Origin: Paroedura picta
Taxonomy: Eukaryota > Chordata > Lepidosauria > Squamata > Gekkonidae
NCBI RefSeq assembly: GCF_049243985.1
Contig: NC_135381.1
Location: 21,996,345-22,060,344 of the forward strand
DNA length: 64,000 nucleotides
Reading direction: 5' to 3'
Positions 27,601-37,818 of the stretch are shown here, in pieces (the stretch's first letter is position 1; each line of letters opens with the position of its first letter). The notes below the pieces were generated by a model. The model did no database searches and had not been told where the DNA came from. It saw only the letters and a list, made by a program, of their open reading frames with translations. The position numbers and the translations under genes were made by a program.

Positions 27601-28985
27601 TTTCCTGGATGCCATATGGGATAGTCGCTCTGATTGCAACATTTGGCAAGGCTGGGATGATCACACCAGCAATGAGCATCATCCCTTCCATTTTGGCAAA
27701 AGTCAGCCTGTGTGTTAACCCCATCCTTTATGTGCTCTTGAACAAACAGGTAAGGCTCTGCTTCTTGCATTGATTCTTGTACAGCAGGGGTAGTCAAACC
27801 AGTAGTCAAAATAAAGCGAACGCTGGCAGGGGCTCCTGGGAATTGTAGTCCATGGACATCTGGAGGGCCGCAGTTTGACTACCCCTGTTGTACAGAAAAA
27901 AGTCGTATTCTTTTGCTGTCCATGATCATTTTTAGTAAGGAGGTGACCCTGAGGACTCTGTCTGAGTTTAAATATTTTATCAGTTAAAAGGATTAGAGGA
28001 ACAAGCCCAGAAAGGTCTCAGATTGCTGATGTTGCTCTGATTTAATATTTGGCTACTTGTGATGGCAAAATTTCATTGGTGTATCATACCTGAGTTGAAA
28101 AGCCTGAAATATCAATTGGAAAAAAAATAACTAGTATGTAAAATCATCTCAAGAGCCTCTTGTGGCGCAGAGTGGTAAGGCAGCAGATATGCAGTCTGAA
28201 AGATCTGCCCATGAGGTTGGGAGTTCGATCCCAGCAGCTGGCTCAAGGTTGACTCAGCCTTCCATCCTTCTGAGGTCGGTAAAATGAGTACCCAGCTTGC
28301 TGGGGGGTAAATGGTAATGACTAGGGAAGGCACTGGCAAACCACCCCGTATTGAGTCTGCCATGAAAATGCTGGAGGGCGTCACCCCAAGGGTCAGACAT
28401 GACTCGGTGCTTGCACAGGGGATACATTTACCTTTTAAAATCATCTCACATTTACAAATAGGCAGTGCTTATTCAAACCATCACTAATTATTAAAATGCA
28501 GAAAATAATATTTTTTTAAAGGAGTTGGTTCATATCTAAGTGAGATGCCCAAAGTGGGTGGTGGTGGTGGTGGGAATTTCTTGGGAAGAAAAAAATAGAC
28601 TTACCTGGTATGTGAAATTCAATATACTTGGTGCAAAATGAATCATCATGAGGAGGAAATTCCGAAACTGAGGTGCCACGGTTGAGAAAGCTATACTTCT
28701 GGCTACCTCCCATCTTTTCTCTAACGGTGTGAAAAGCACAGAGCAGAGCCTCTGCAGAACTGATGGGCAGGTTTGTATGAGAGAAGTTGTCCAAAGTTTT
28801 CTGAAGATGGGGTTTAGCAGTACACATCTGCTTAGCTAACTATGACTGCAACCAACAAAGAATCCCTCAAAGCAGTGGACTAAATTAAAGGAATTTTCTC
28901 ATGTCCTCATTTTCCATTTGTTATTTTTTTATGTTTTCCTTGTCAGTTCTCCATGCTTTTTCAAACAATCTTTGATCTGATTTAA
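21080..28985 (+). CDS. TMT-class (encephalopsin-like) opsin
   Basis: A seven-transmembrane photoreceptor of the teleost-multiple-tissue/encephalopsin group, expected to bind retinal in the plasma membrane and signal through a G protein. Four coding exons: 21080-21410, 25918-26249, 27516-27749, 28947-28985; about 311 residues. All phases agree. Visible hallmarks: NISLSDLLVCLFGTPLSFAA (TM2), HAACQWYGF (disulfide Cys), LSYERYVMVL (ERY), WSSYGLEGPGLICSV (Glu-181-type counterion and second Cys), CWMPYG-like SWMPYG (TM6), LAKVSLCVNPILY (TM7 retinal-binding Lys and NPxxY). GWSSYGLEG and VRGRWLLG are TMT rather than OPN3 features by memory. The start at 21080 has the context GCCGCAGCCATGT. The C-tail is very short. 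The gene sits between VGLL1 and CD40LG. The TMT subgroup is not resolved. Confidence 0.93.
21484..21778. mobile_element. hAT-type MITE with expanded (AT)n
   Basis: Ends TAAGGTGACCAGATTGCCCC and AATCTGGTCACCTTA match the 12435 family. Flanks GGCTAGCC and GTGTAGCC share six of eight bases. An AT run of about 90 bp (21557-21650) has expanded at the short TATATATA present in sister copies. It lies 73 bp inside opsin intron 1. Confidence 0.85.
21557..21650. repeat. (AT)n microsatellite
   Basis: Uninterrupted TA repeat within the MITE. Confidence 0.98.
21779..22476. other. Opsin intron 1, nothing but an (AC)n run
   Basis: An (AC)n tract lies at 21892-21921. Open frames through 21757-22232 on both strands are driven by it. 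No exon is seen. Confidence 0.6.
22477..22565 (-). mobile_element. SINE-A, 3' part only, reverse
   Basis: GGTAAAGGTATCCCCTGTGC to GTCAGACTCAATACA; the tRNA head and centre are missing. Confidence 0.9.
22759..23338 (+). mobile_element. SINE-B with four tandem body units
   Basis: Head CCAGCTTGGTGCAGTGGCTA, then four copies of the body unit with GTGTCTGT(C/T)...GGGGAGAGGAAAG near 22900, 23022, 23159 and (partial) 23254. Each unit ends near a GCCGCTTTGAGACTCC-type line. Confidence 0.85.
23720..23999 (+). mobile_element. SINE-A (tRNA-derived), full length
   Basis: AGAGCCTCCTGTGGCGCAGA to TACCTTTACCT with the perfect 14-bp target duplication TAATTCCAGTTCTA. Confidence 0.96.
24000..24535. other. 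Opsin intron 1, nothing recognised
   Basis: G and C homopolymers at about 24123-24170. No exon or element is seen. Confidence 0.5.
24536..25152 (+). mobile_element. BovB (RTE-clade) LINE, 3' end
   Basis: An uninterrupted frame of about 200 codons (24539-25156) reads the end of the BovB reverse transcriptase protein: FLGSKITADGDSSKEIKRCL, MYGCESWTIRKAERQRIEAF, LWCWRRLLRVPWTARRTN, KLKYFGHLMRR-like KMKLKYFGHLMRRKDSLEKS, RGRQRMRWLDGV. The 3' end GCCGCGATGGGTGACTTCGC fits the BovB tail. 5'-truncated. BovB is abundant in squamates. Confidence 0.95.
25153..25917. other. Opsin intron 1, 3' part
   Basis: Short (TC)n/(AC)n at 25545-25570; otherwise nothing recognised until the acceptor TTTCTTTTGCCAG before 25918. 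Confidence 0.6.
25918..26249 (+). CDS. TMT opsin exon 2 (TM3 to TM5)
   Basis: Carries LSYERYVMVL, YIATSWLYSLMWTLPPLFGW, the EL2 segment with Glu and Cys (EGPGLICSVTW) and TM5 (ICLFVFCLLFPLLTMMYCYG). 332 bp, entering at phase 1 and leaving at phase 0 before GTAAGG. Confidence 0.95.
26325..27200 (-). mobile_element. Composite LINE remnants, reverse
   Basis: Two pieces joined. At 26325-26870 (-) a CR1/L2-group C-terminus and tail (RAFLALIQAWWNALPNEIRA). At 26870-27200 (-) an L1 reverse transcriptase remnant (DLENAFERSHWDYLWQ; further on, YSQVSGYKINWTKS). The junction suggests one inserted next to the other. Both are broken by stops. Located in opsin intron 2. Confidence 0.75.
27516..27749 (+). 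CDS. TMT opsin exon 3 (TM6 to TM7)
   Basis: Carries KREHHILFMVVAMVTCYFFS, MPYGIVALIATFG and LAKVSLCVNPILYVLLNKQ, with the retinal Lys and NPILY. The acceptor is a tandem TTTTAGCAG; using the first AG would add one Gln. Donor GTAAGG. Confidence 0.95.
27785..27897. mobile_element. Palindromic hAT MITE, shortened (113 bp)
   Basis: The right arm is complete and most of the left arm is lost after CAGGGGTAGTCAAAC. A perfect 8-bp duplication TTGTACAG flanks it. It lies 36 bp downstream of opsin exon 3. Confidence 0.95.
28152..28435 (+). mobile_element. SINE-A (tRNA-derived), full length
   Basis: AGAGCCTCTTGTGGCGCAGA to TACATTTACCTTT, with the perfect 13-bp duplication TAAAATCATCTCA. Confidence 0.96.
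28605..28720 (-). other. Unassigned antisense exon-like open frame
   Basis: On the minus strand, a pyrimidine-rich acceptor (CTTTTCACACCGTTAG) precedes 28720 and a strong donor CCAG|GTAAGT follows 28605. The 116-bp interval is open in one phase and reads MGGSQKYSFLNRGTSVSEFP, then HDDSFCTKYIEFHIPG. Not recognised. It would lie antisense in opsin intron 3. No partner exon was found. Confidence 0.3.
28947..28985 (+). CDS. TMT opsin last coding exon (short tail)
   Basis: Preceded by the strong acceptor TTTATGTTTTCCTTGTCAG, in the phase required by exon 3 (phase 0). It gives NKQ joined to FSMLFQTIFDLI and a stop. TMT opsins continue NKQF with an F-x-x-x-F/L-x-x-L helix 8 pattern, which this fits, but the tail is far shorter than usual and lacks a palmitoylated Cys. 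Confidence 0.6.
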   Translation, partial: FSMLFQTIFDLI

Positions 28986-29086
28986 GAAAGCAAAGAGGAA
29001 TTACAAAGAAACCATGAGAAGGCAATAAATGGGAAACAACATTGTGAGAAAATGTTCCTTGGTTGCAGCTTTAAAAGGAAAGCCAT

Positions 29087-29569
29087 AATAACAGAAGAAT
29101 AACAGAAATGTCTTATCTCTTCTTTTAATAGAACAACCAACTGTTTTCAAAGGTATTTTCATCAGTGGTTGTGATCAGTGGTTGTTTTTCCAACTTAGTG
29201 TTTGCTGGTGTTTGCTTCATTAGGATCTATTCTTCTTTCGACTGTCTTTTGACAAACTTCCCCATACCTGTCAGCCAAATGCCAATATATATATTGTTTA
29301 AATTCTGTCAAGAAGAATAGATCCTAGTGAAGGACTTCACCAGCAAACACTAAGTTGGAAAAACAACCACTGATAACAACCACTGATGAAAATACCTTTG
29401 AAAATGGTTTAAATCTGGAGGCTGTTTTGGTTGTTCCATTAAAAGAAGAGATAAGACATTTCTATTTACATTTATTGTTAAATTGCTTAAATGTTTCTTA
29501 TAGCCTAGGATAGGTTCTTTCTTCTGTTATTACACTCATTTCGAACCATCCTCTTTTCGTGATGTACTC
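29087..29569. mobile_element. Foldback element, 16-bp target duplication
   Basis: 483 bp between perfect direct repeats TTAAAAGGAAAGCCAT (29071-29086 and 29570-29585). Inside are long inverted arms: TCTTATCTCTTCTTTTAAT and CCAACTTAGTGTTTGCTGG on the left reappear inverted on the right, around an asymmetric centre of about 90 bp with TATATATA. AATAACAGAAGAA at the left end has its complement near 29520-29533. No coding. The long duplication argues against hAT; a Penelope-like or LINE-mobilised origin is possible. Confidence 0.75.
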
Positions 29570-29585
29570 TTAAAAGGAAAGCCAT

Positions 29586-30055
29586 GCAAGCCCCATGATG
29601 AGCCATGAACAGAAAGAGAGTAGTGTCATATGGAAACTCCCAAATAAAGCAAAGCATGTTGTGTTCCACTTGGGCAAACAGCCATAACCAAGGTCATATA
29701 AGGCCATAGGTAGCCACAAGGTGGCAGTGAGCATCAGAAAATGATTGCCTACAGTTTTGGGCCATTGCTATAGAAGTGATCATAGGCGACAGATCATTGG
29801 GACAGGACAGTCTCCGCTGTGACACCTCAGTTTTAAAATGTCTTCACTTTGTCTGACACCATCTTGAATTTTTGACATCAGGTCAAAACCCTAGAAATGT
29901 TGTTGGTAGGTGGATCTAAATATATACTAGTTTGCAGATGTTGCAAGGTCTTTGCCAGATTCAGCATTGTTGGGTATGTACTTCTGTTATGATAGACAAT
30001 TATGGGATTTTGTACCTGAATATTCTTGTTTTCCTATTCTCTTCCTGCCCCCATT
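29586..30055. other. Downstream of the opsin, nothing recognised
   Basis: No exon or identifiable element is seen. Confidence 0.5.
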
Positions 30056-30415
30056 TTATTTATGTTCATGTTCATGTTCGTGTTGTTCATGTTCATGTTT
30101 ATGTTTATATACTGCCCTCCCCCGAAGGCTCAGGGCGGTTTACAGGGAACAGGAAACAGGTACAGATAACATAAGGAAACACATGTGATAACAGCAATAA
30201 CAATACAGCAATAATAACTCCAACATGATAACAGCAATAATAATAAGATAGAACTGCAAAGGAGCCTCAGCTCAACTCTTACTGGGACCCAGTGCGTTAG
30301 GCAGATTAGTAGGAGGCGGGGGGAGGGCCAATTAGAAGCGATGGTCCGGGTTAACCTCAACCAAATGCCTGGTGGAGGAGCTCCCTTTTGCAGGCCCTGC
30401 GGAACTGTTACATGG
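30056..30415 (-). mobile_element. CR1/L2-group LINE 3' end, reverse
   Basis: The plus strand reads TATACTGCCCTCCCCCGAAGG, the reverse of the common tail (CCGCCCTGAGCC...TATATA), next to an ATGTTC repeat at 30062-30105. 5'-truncated. Confidence 0.75.
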
Positions 30416-30704
30416 TAATTGCCATATTACCATGTAGACAGTTATCTTGAGTTGTAAACAGCCCTTGACTACAATGGTAGGAAAGATGTAAACACATCAA
30501 ATAAGCAAACACCAATGGCAGCCACTGCCCCCATCCTGACAGAACTATCCAGACACTCCACCATATCCTGGCCCTAATATGTGATGGTTCCCCATAGTAC
30601 AATGATAGTTGAGGTTACAGGAGGCAGCCTGGGTTCCCTCTCTGCCCCTGAGGTTATCTTCTTTCAGGTACCTTTCCTGTCCAGTTCTTAGCCTTTCCCA
30701 CCAA

Positions 30705-31560
30705 TATACAATATTCAATACAATAAACCTTTATTGGCATATGAAACAGTGCATGAGGTTAAGATACTAGGCATGTAACACAAGATAAATGAACAAGACT
30801 AAGAATTTGAATTTAAAACTCAACAACTTGACTTAGCACAAACTCACTAACCATAATGACCTTAATACCCCAGACATCTCTCACTTATCATTAGAAAACA
30901 AAATGCCCAGTTCCTTAACAATACCCATTATATCCTTTCTTGAAGCACGATGGTTACGAATTCTGCTACATGTTCTGCTATCGCAGAGGATGTGTCCGCT
31001 AACTTTTTAATGCCGTGAGCACATGACTTATTAGTCTGCAAGAGAGGACCTAGCAGAGAAGAAGGTTGTTTAGAGCAGGGGTAGTCAACTTGTGGTCCTC
31101 CAGATGTCCATGGACTACAATTCCCATGAGCCCCTGCCAGCGTTTGCTGGCAGGGGTTCATGGAAATTGTAGTTCATGAGCATCTGGAGGACCACAGGTT
31201 GACTACCCCTGGTTTAGAGAACAACGGGCAAGAAAAGAATATGTAAAAGATGGATTCTCCCACCACCAAGGGTCCTGTGATAATTTTAAATTATAGTTAC
31301 TCTTCTTACAAAAGCTGGGGAATGAGCATCTTTGCTATTGATAGCTTCCTCCCCTAAACAGTCGGAATAACAAGCTGAAACTTAATCCTGTTGGGGGGAA
31401 GGTTTGACTCAAGAAATTAGATATTTCCTGTTCTGGGTGGGGTTGCCGGCACCCTAAAAGGAATAAGTTAATAGCCTGCTTCAGGACCCAGGTCTCCTGT
31501 TGAATAAATAGATGGTAGTGGTGGCCAGAGGTCCCTTTCACCAACACAGCTGGTCAGCCA
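30705..31560 (-). mobile_element. Possible LINE 3' end, clade unknown
   Basis: AATACAATAAACCTTTATTGGCATA at 30717-30742 is, from memory, the reverse of a squamate LINE 3' end. The rest of the stretch has no readable domain. It hosts the MITE at 31076-31211. Confidence 0.3.
31076..31211. mobile_element. Palindromic hAT MITE, 136 bp
   Basis: Both arms intact though diverged from each other at several positions. The perfect 8-bp duplication is GTTTAGAG. Confidence 0.96.
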
Positions 31561-31599
31561 TCTGTGACCCTTACTGGGAGGAAAAGATCTTGCCCCTCT

Positions 31600-32165
31600 G
31601 GTGCATGTCCTGGTAACATCTTGAGAAGATTACTGCAATGTGGGACTGCCCTCGAAGACTGCCCAGAAGCTACAGAGTGCTGTGGCCAGTACACTGATTG
31701 GAGATTGTCATAGGCACCATATCATTTCCATCTTCTTCCATCTACACTGACTCCTGATTTGCTTCCATACTCAATTCAGTATGCTGGTATTGAACTTTAA
31801 AGCTGTATATGGCTTGAGACGTGCTTACCTTCACCCATGTGAACCTACCTGTCCACTCCAGTCATCTTCAGAGGCCTTGTTTCAGGTACCTGCTAGCTGA
31901 GACTAGATGAGCGGCAACTAGAGAACGTGTCTTCTCAGATTCGGCAACAAAACTTTGAAACTCCCTACCCAGCGAGATTTGTTTGTCTCCCTCTATATTG
32001 TCTTCCCCCAATGTGTGAAGACTTTTTAATTCTGTTTGGCATCTCCCCAGAAATTGTTCTTGGCCCTCCTCCCTGGTTATGTTGTGTTCATGTCTTTCTG
32101 TTTTGTTTTTTTAATTTAATTGTCTAAATATTTATATGTACATCATTTTAACCATTGTTTTAACG
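31600..32165 (+). mobile_element. CR1/L2-group LINE C-terminus and tail
   Basis: Broken reading of the end of the reverse transcriptase protein (ERVFSDSATKL and similar around 31925-31980) followed by an AT-rich tail (TTTAACCATTGTTTTAACG). Confidence 0.6.
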
Positions 32166-32211
32166 TTTAATGGTGCAGAGGTGTTTAATGTTTAATGGTG
32201 TAGTTTAATGG

Positions 32212-32440
32212 TGAGCCAGCTTGGTATAGTGGTTTTGAGTGGTGGCTTCTAGCCTGGCAGGGTGTAGTTGATTCCCCACTCCGCCACATGCAACCGGCTG
32301 GATGACATTGAGTAGCCCTGTCAGAGCTCTCTTAGCCCCACCTCAGCCCTCAGGGTGTCTGTTGTGGGGAGAGGAATGGAAGGCAATTGTAAGCTGCTTT
32401 GAGACTCCTTTAGGTAATGAAAAGCAGGATATAAAAAAAG
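32212..32440 (+). mobile_element. SINE-B (tRNA-derived)
   Basis: AGCCAGCTTGGTATAGTGGT to GAGACTCCTTTAGGTAATGA with a B box (GTAGTTGATTCCCC) and a single body unit. Confidence 0.85.
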
Positions 32441-34860
32441 CAACTGTTTTGATGTTTGCTGCCCTGGGGGACCCTGTTTGGGAAGAAAGGCAACACGGAT
32501 AAATGTTTTAGATAAATAGATACATTTTAGATAAATAAAATGTTTGCTGCCATTCCATAACATCTCCTTAGCTCAGCGTCAAAGGCTTTGGCGTTTTAAA
32601 CACAAGTCAGGGGAGATTAATTTGCCCAGGAGAACAAGGAAAATACACTGGACGTCTTCCTTAAGTCGTGAGTTTGAGATAGCTGAACAAATAGACAAGA
32701 TGGACACAAGATGGATGATTCTCTCAAACTGCCGGGATGCTACAGCAACTGTTTTGTTTTCTTTCTGTCTTTTCAGTTTCATGAATGTTTCATAACCCTT
32801 GTGAAATGTGGGCCTCCACCTCAGTGCATGAATACTTTTGAGTTCAAAAGTGAGCCAAGATTCTCAGACAGCTGGCCGAGCAGAAGAAATCCAGTTGCTT
32901 CAGATGCAGGGCAATAAATAAGCGGAGGTCAGATGCTCCACAAGGCAGCCCCAAATGATTGTGGCTCATTACTAGCTTTCGCTTTATACACTTATTTGCC
33001 ATTGTTTAAGATGTATTGCATACACTCATGGAGCACTTTGGTGAAGTGCTGGAAGCACACTGATCTAGAACCTTTTTTCTAGCAATGTCAGCCAACAACT
33101 CAAATGTGCTAAACGCCGGCTGCCCGAGCAATATCCAAGTAACAAGTGGCGATCTTGGCTGTGTGGATAAGAGTCCCCAAATTACCTCAAAATTGCCATC
33201 ATTGCCCATCAGAGCACTCTTCCATAATTGTCAGCGTCTGCCAATATCTTCCTGGATATCTTCATGTGTGGAGTTCCTGGTTTTATTATGGACTTCTGTC
33301 AATTTGAATGACCATCTCAGTTTTACAAAGTAACAATATGTAGGTGGGTAAAGAACAGAAGTGATGATCATGTATTATAAAGTAACTATTTAATACACAG
33401 TTCGGTAAAGAAAAAATGTGTGATTGCTGCATACATTATTTTATTACCAAAAACAATATCTTTCACATTGGCTGTCTTTCTTCCAAGAAGCATGTGATAA
33501 TATGGCTAGCCTCTCATTTTTTCCTACTTTGTGTGGCTACCCCTCTCATTTATGCTCACAACAACCTGGCAAACAGTTGATGAGTGCTATAGTAGACATG
33601 TTGACCTGAGAGTTCCAGATGTGGTATGAGAACTTGAATGGTCCTTTCAAACACATGTCTTCTCTTGATGTCACATTCTTCAGCTGATGAACCTCCATGT
33701 ATGTACCAGCCATTAATGGCTTCTATCCAAATACAATATAGAAATCTATATGTGTTTGTGTGTGAACATGCCGGGGTGGTGGTGGTGGGGAATATAAAAG
33801 TTCTAGGTGCCATGATTCTCTTGTGACAGCTCATTCACCCATGGAATATTTTACTTCTCATAGCTTAAATTGCAGGTGTGGCTAGAATTGATGTCCTGTC
33901 AGAGGAAGGGGTTCAACCTGTGCACCACCAGAACTGATGTTTGGCCACAGGAAGGACCTATAGGCCACATCAGCTAAGGATCCTCTTCAGTAGGCCAAAG
34001 AAGGTCAAGTGATACTTCCTGATTATAAACACTTCTAGGTCAAAATGGCTTTAAGAAGTATACCACCTCCAGGCATACAGGTTCCCATTTAGCCCTTGTA
34101 GCTCTTCTCTTCCATGAATACATCAAATCCCTTTCCGAAGCCACCAAGGCTAGTAGCTATCACTATGCTGGTCTTTCTGCATGAGTCACTATTCCAAGCA
34201 TGAGTCCCAATGGGAAAGGAGGAAAATCCAAAACAGAGATGCAACAAGTAGCATAATCTGGGGGAAATCTGTTGGATCTCCCTATTGAGCGTGATTGGAC
34301 CAGTCACATGCCTGATGCAGAGAAATGGCAGAATTTTCACCGCGGAGGTGGGACCAGAGGAGTGTGCATCATGCAGATAGGAACTGCACACCTGCACACC
34401 TTTTGAGAGGATTTTGGTGCTTTTATACTGAGCTAGTCATTCCCTTGAGCATGCCAGTGTGCCTTAGTGCAGAGTTTGGAAACTACCCTCCTGTACCAAT
34501 GCAGCCAAGTAGCGCCTGTGCCTCCCAGTTAAAGTTGCCGCATGTGGCACGGTTGCCCTGGGCAGTGATGGAAAGTGCCAGTGGGCCTAAGAGCTCTTGT
34601 CTGAAGTAGCTGTCAAACCAAACGTTGACTGCCTAGGCAACCACATCCTTACTTCGGCTTCGCTTTCTGGCAAGCTGCACCAAACAGCTCATGTTTGTCA
34701 CAAACACCCGGGAAACTGATAAGCATTTCCGTAGGAAATGAACAATGCAATTGCCACATCAGCAAATATATGTTTAACTAGGTCAGCAAGCATCCAAGTT
34801 GCCAGTTTTCTAGTAGGGTCCATTTTGTGATGAATCTAAAGACCAAAGCGACTTTAGCAA
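32441..34860. other. Intergenic, no gene or clear repeat
   Basis: 2.4 kb with no splice-bounded exon or recognised element. Open frames at 33085-33333, 33556-33834 and 34325-34609 lack domains. Confidence 0.5.
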
Positions 34861-35470
34861 CATATGGAGCTCTTGCTCGTGTGGACCTCCATGCGTAGAA
34901 ATTCTGTAGAGCTTTTGATTGTGGTGACAATATATCCTAAAGTTGAGAAACGTCCTGGTTTAGTGGTAGAAGATCTTTGCATGAAGGAAATCACAGTCTC
35001 CGTCCCTGGCATCTCTAGTGAGAACGAATAACTGAAGGATAAAGCACTTCCAACTTGTGATAGGGTACTGTTACTTTTGGTTGACTCCATTAAGAGATTA
35101 GGAGTATTGCTAGACGTGATTCTTCCAATACAACATGAGTTAATGGTAAGGTGACCAGATTGTCCCACTTTTGGAGGGACATCTGGGGGTACCTAGCAAA
35201 CTGTACTTATGTTGAAATTAAAAAAATATATATATTACAATACTATTTTTGCATTCTATGCGTTCTATGAAACTTTTTGTTGCTCCATATAGACCAAATT
35301 TTTAATCCAGACACACACACCCCGGTCAATGGTGTCCCGCTTTACCAATGTTAAAATCTGGTCACCCTAGTTAATGTGGTGGCTGATAGTGCCTTCTATT
35401 ATCTGCATTCAGTGCAGAGATTGGCCCGTTATCTTGACCAGTGTGGCCATACTGATCCCTGTTAGAATAA
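34861..35470 (+). mobile_element. CR1/L2-group LINE fragment split by MITE
   Basis: Readings SIKRLGVLLDVILPIQHEL before and SAFYYLHSVQRLARYLDQCG after the MITE at 35147-35369 are consecutive parts of the LINE reverse transcriptase C-terminal region. The MITE therefore inserted into an existing LINE copy. Confidence 0.7.
35147..35369. mobile_element. hAT-type MITE, TAAGGTGACC family
   Basis: TAAGGTGACCAGATTGTCCC to AATCTGGTCACCCTA; flanks GTTAATGG and GTTAATGT (seven of eight). Confidence 0.92.
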
Positions 35471-37660
35471 CCTCAAGCCTGGGTTATTGGGATGTTTTTT
35501 GAGTAAATAAAGGCTTTCCTGTTGTTTGAAGTTGTTTTGGTCTGTTATGTGTAGATTTTAATGGTGTGTTATTCTGGTGCATTTAAAAATGTCTAACCTG
35601 CCTTGAGTTGTTTTAAGGAGAAAGGCAGGCCAAAAATGTCTTAATAAAAATACCTTTTCAGACCCTGGCTCTGAAAACAAGCATCAGAAGAGGCAGTTCT
35701 GAACTGGGTGGGTGGGTGGGACTTAGTACATATACATTCAGTTGTGTATCAGAGAGTCTATAGTATCACATATGAGGTTGGTTGGTGAGATGCCATTCTG
35801 TTGTAGTTTAAAGATATTTTTAAAAACTCTTAGAGTAACTTAAATTAGCTGGTGATCTGTAGTTGCTTTCTTCTTCTCTAAGGTTTCTTAGAATGCCGCT
35901 TTATTGCTGCAATCTGGATTTTTAAAAAAGAAACCTTATTTTTTACTATTTTACTATTGTTCATCAAGTTAAAGCTAGCCTATTTGTAAAATGGAGGATT
36001 ACAAATCTTCTAAATTGATAATTACCCAAGGACACACATTTCCAGGGGTGCCCAACAAGAATCTGCACATTTCTAGTATGTAAATATCTGAGAACCGACA
36101 CATCTTTTTTTTTAAATCTAAAGTTGCACATTTGAAAGACTTAGTAGGATTCAGTTGCTGTGCTCATTTTTGAAAAACGTTTTTTTAAAACATGCAGACA
36201 ACATTGGTAAAAATGCTCACACCCAAATAAGAAGCAGAACTTGACTTGGTGCTTGAAATTTGTGGGTTTTGCACATGCTAAAGTTTGCTGAATTGAAGTA
36301 ACTGATCCTATCACACCTTACGGAGTTGAGGGGAAACTGTAAAAACCATCCTGCCTTAGCAAGAACGGATTTAGATGATACCCTGAATTTAGTTTTTATC
36401 AGTTTGGAAAATCATACCTTCTCTTGCTTCTGTCTCATTCCAAACTCATTTTTAGTGCTAAGATTTCAGATTTCAGCGAGTGATAATGATTGCTCCTTCT
36501 TTCCAACATGCGTCAATATTGTAGGAGCCATTGTTTTACTCAGAGGCCGCACAGTATTGGTAAATGGAACTCTCCATAAGCAAGTCTGAACACGTCTCAT
36601 CAGCCAAGAACTTAGACAACTCTAGGTGTGAAACCTCACCTTCTTTTCCCCAGAAAATTCTTCAGCTGTGGTTCACAGCTTCTGTCTGATTTTCTCAGTC
36701 TTGACTCAGCAACTGTCATGGTATCCTGGCAGCAATGAGATATGTGGACCATCATGGGACACCAGATTATAGCAGACTAGTCATTCACCTACCTGACTGC
36801 CTTTCATGACTAAGAATGGCTTCTAAGTGATCAGGCAAGGTAAATGGGACATATGTGGTCATAACAAATTTTAAGAGCATTGGTCAACAAATATAATATT
36901 GTCTACTCTGAGGACTTTGGATCAAATGTGTACTGGGAACTGTAAATCTTTTGTTTTGAATCCTTAGTATATTTTAACTGTTTGTTGATATTGGCCAGCA
37001 TTTTATCCAATTTTACAAACTTTGTTATAAAACAAACAGAACAGCAGCTGGGAATTACATTACAGTCTTGTAATCTAGACTTCAATCTTTATGTGTCTAG
37101 AAAAAATAATCTCTCCTGAATTCTTATGTTATTGGCTTCTATTAACTTGCTTAATGTTTTCCACAGTGTCTTGTAGCCCTTCATGCTGAATAAAACTCAC
37201 CTGGAACTTTGCTACACAATCTCCTGAAAGTTTTTTATTCTTTCAAAGGAAGTACTGATACACAGGATATGTAACCTGTTCAGAATTTTCTCTCTCTTTC
37301 TATCCTCACACCATTTCACACCATATACTGCCTCTTTTGTATTCTTCCAACAACCAGCAACTGAACATTCTCCATGAAGTATTTTATTAGAAAATTGGAT
37401 AGGTTCACACAGGCCAGGATCTAAATAATTTACTATGCAAACTTTTCCCAAGCAACCAAAAGCTAGCCTTGTGTTCTCTGAAGAAACAGCCTCTCGTACT
37501 GTATGCCAAACCATTTTTTAATTTTTTTAAGGGGGTACCTCAGAGGGGGGACTGCAGCACTGCATTTGTTTTTCTAGCATTCAAAAATTCCACTGGCTCC
37601 TGAGTGTACCTGGAGGAGGCCTTTGGATGTCATCCAGTGAGACATAATTTAACATCTGCC
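35471..37660. other. Intergenic, no gene or clear repeat
   Basis: AT-rich sequence of 2.2 kb. The frames at 36326-36589 (+) and 37212-37514 (-) have no domain I recognise and no splice partners. Confidence 0.5.
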
Positions 37661-37664
37661 AGTT

Positions 37665-37818
37665 ACTTGGCCTATGTTAGCCTGATCCTGTTAGATTTTG
37701 CAAGCTAAAGAAGGTTTGTGCTAGTTAGTCCTTGAATGGGAGACCACGAAGGAAGTCTATGGTTGCTATGCAGAGGCAGGCAATGCCTCTTGTTGCAATT
37801 TGGCTTTGACTTGACAAC
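37665..37818 (+). mobile_element. 5S-rRNA-derived SINE
   Basis: The first half follows 5S rRNA with substitutions: GCAAGCTAAAGAAGG, CTAGTTAGTCCTTGAATGGG and GAGACCACGAAGG match the A-box/C-box promoter region. The second half (GAGGCAGGCAATGCCTCTTG to GACTTGACAACA) is the Sauria-SINE-like tail. Confidence 0.85.

Noticed and set aside
29350-29410. Hammerhead ribozyme suggested by CTGATGA ... GAAA
   Set aside because: No convincing stem II and no matching cleavage-side helices.
37212-37514. 100-codon minus-strand frame
   Set aside because: No recognisable domain, splice sites or neighbours; a chance frame is likely.
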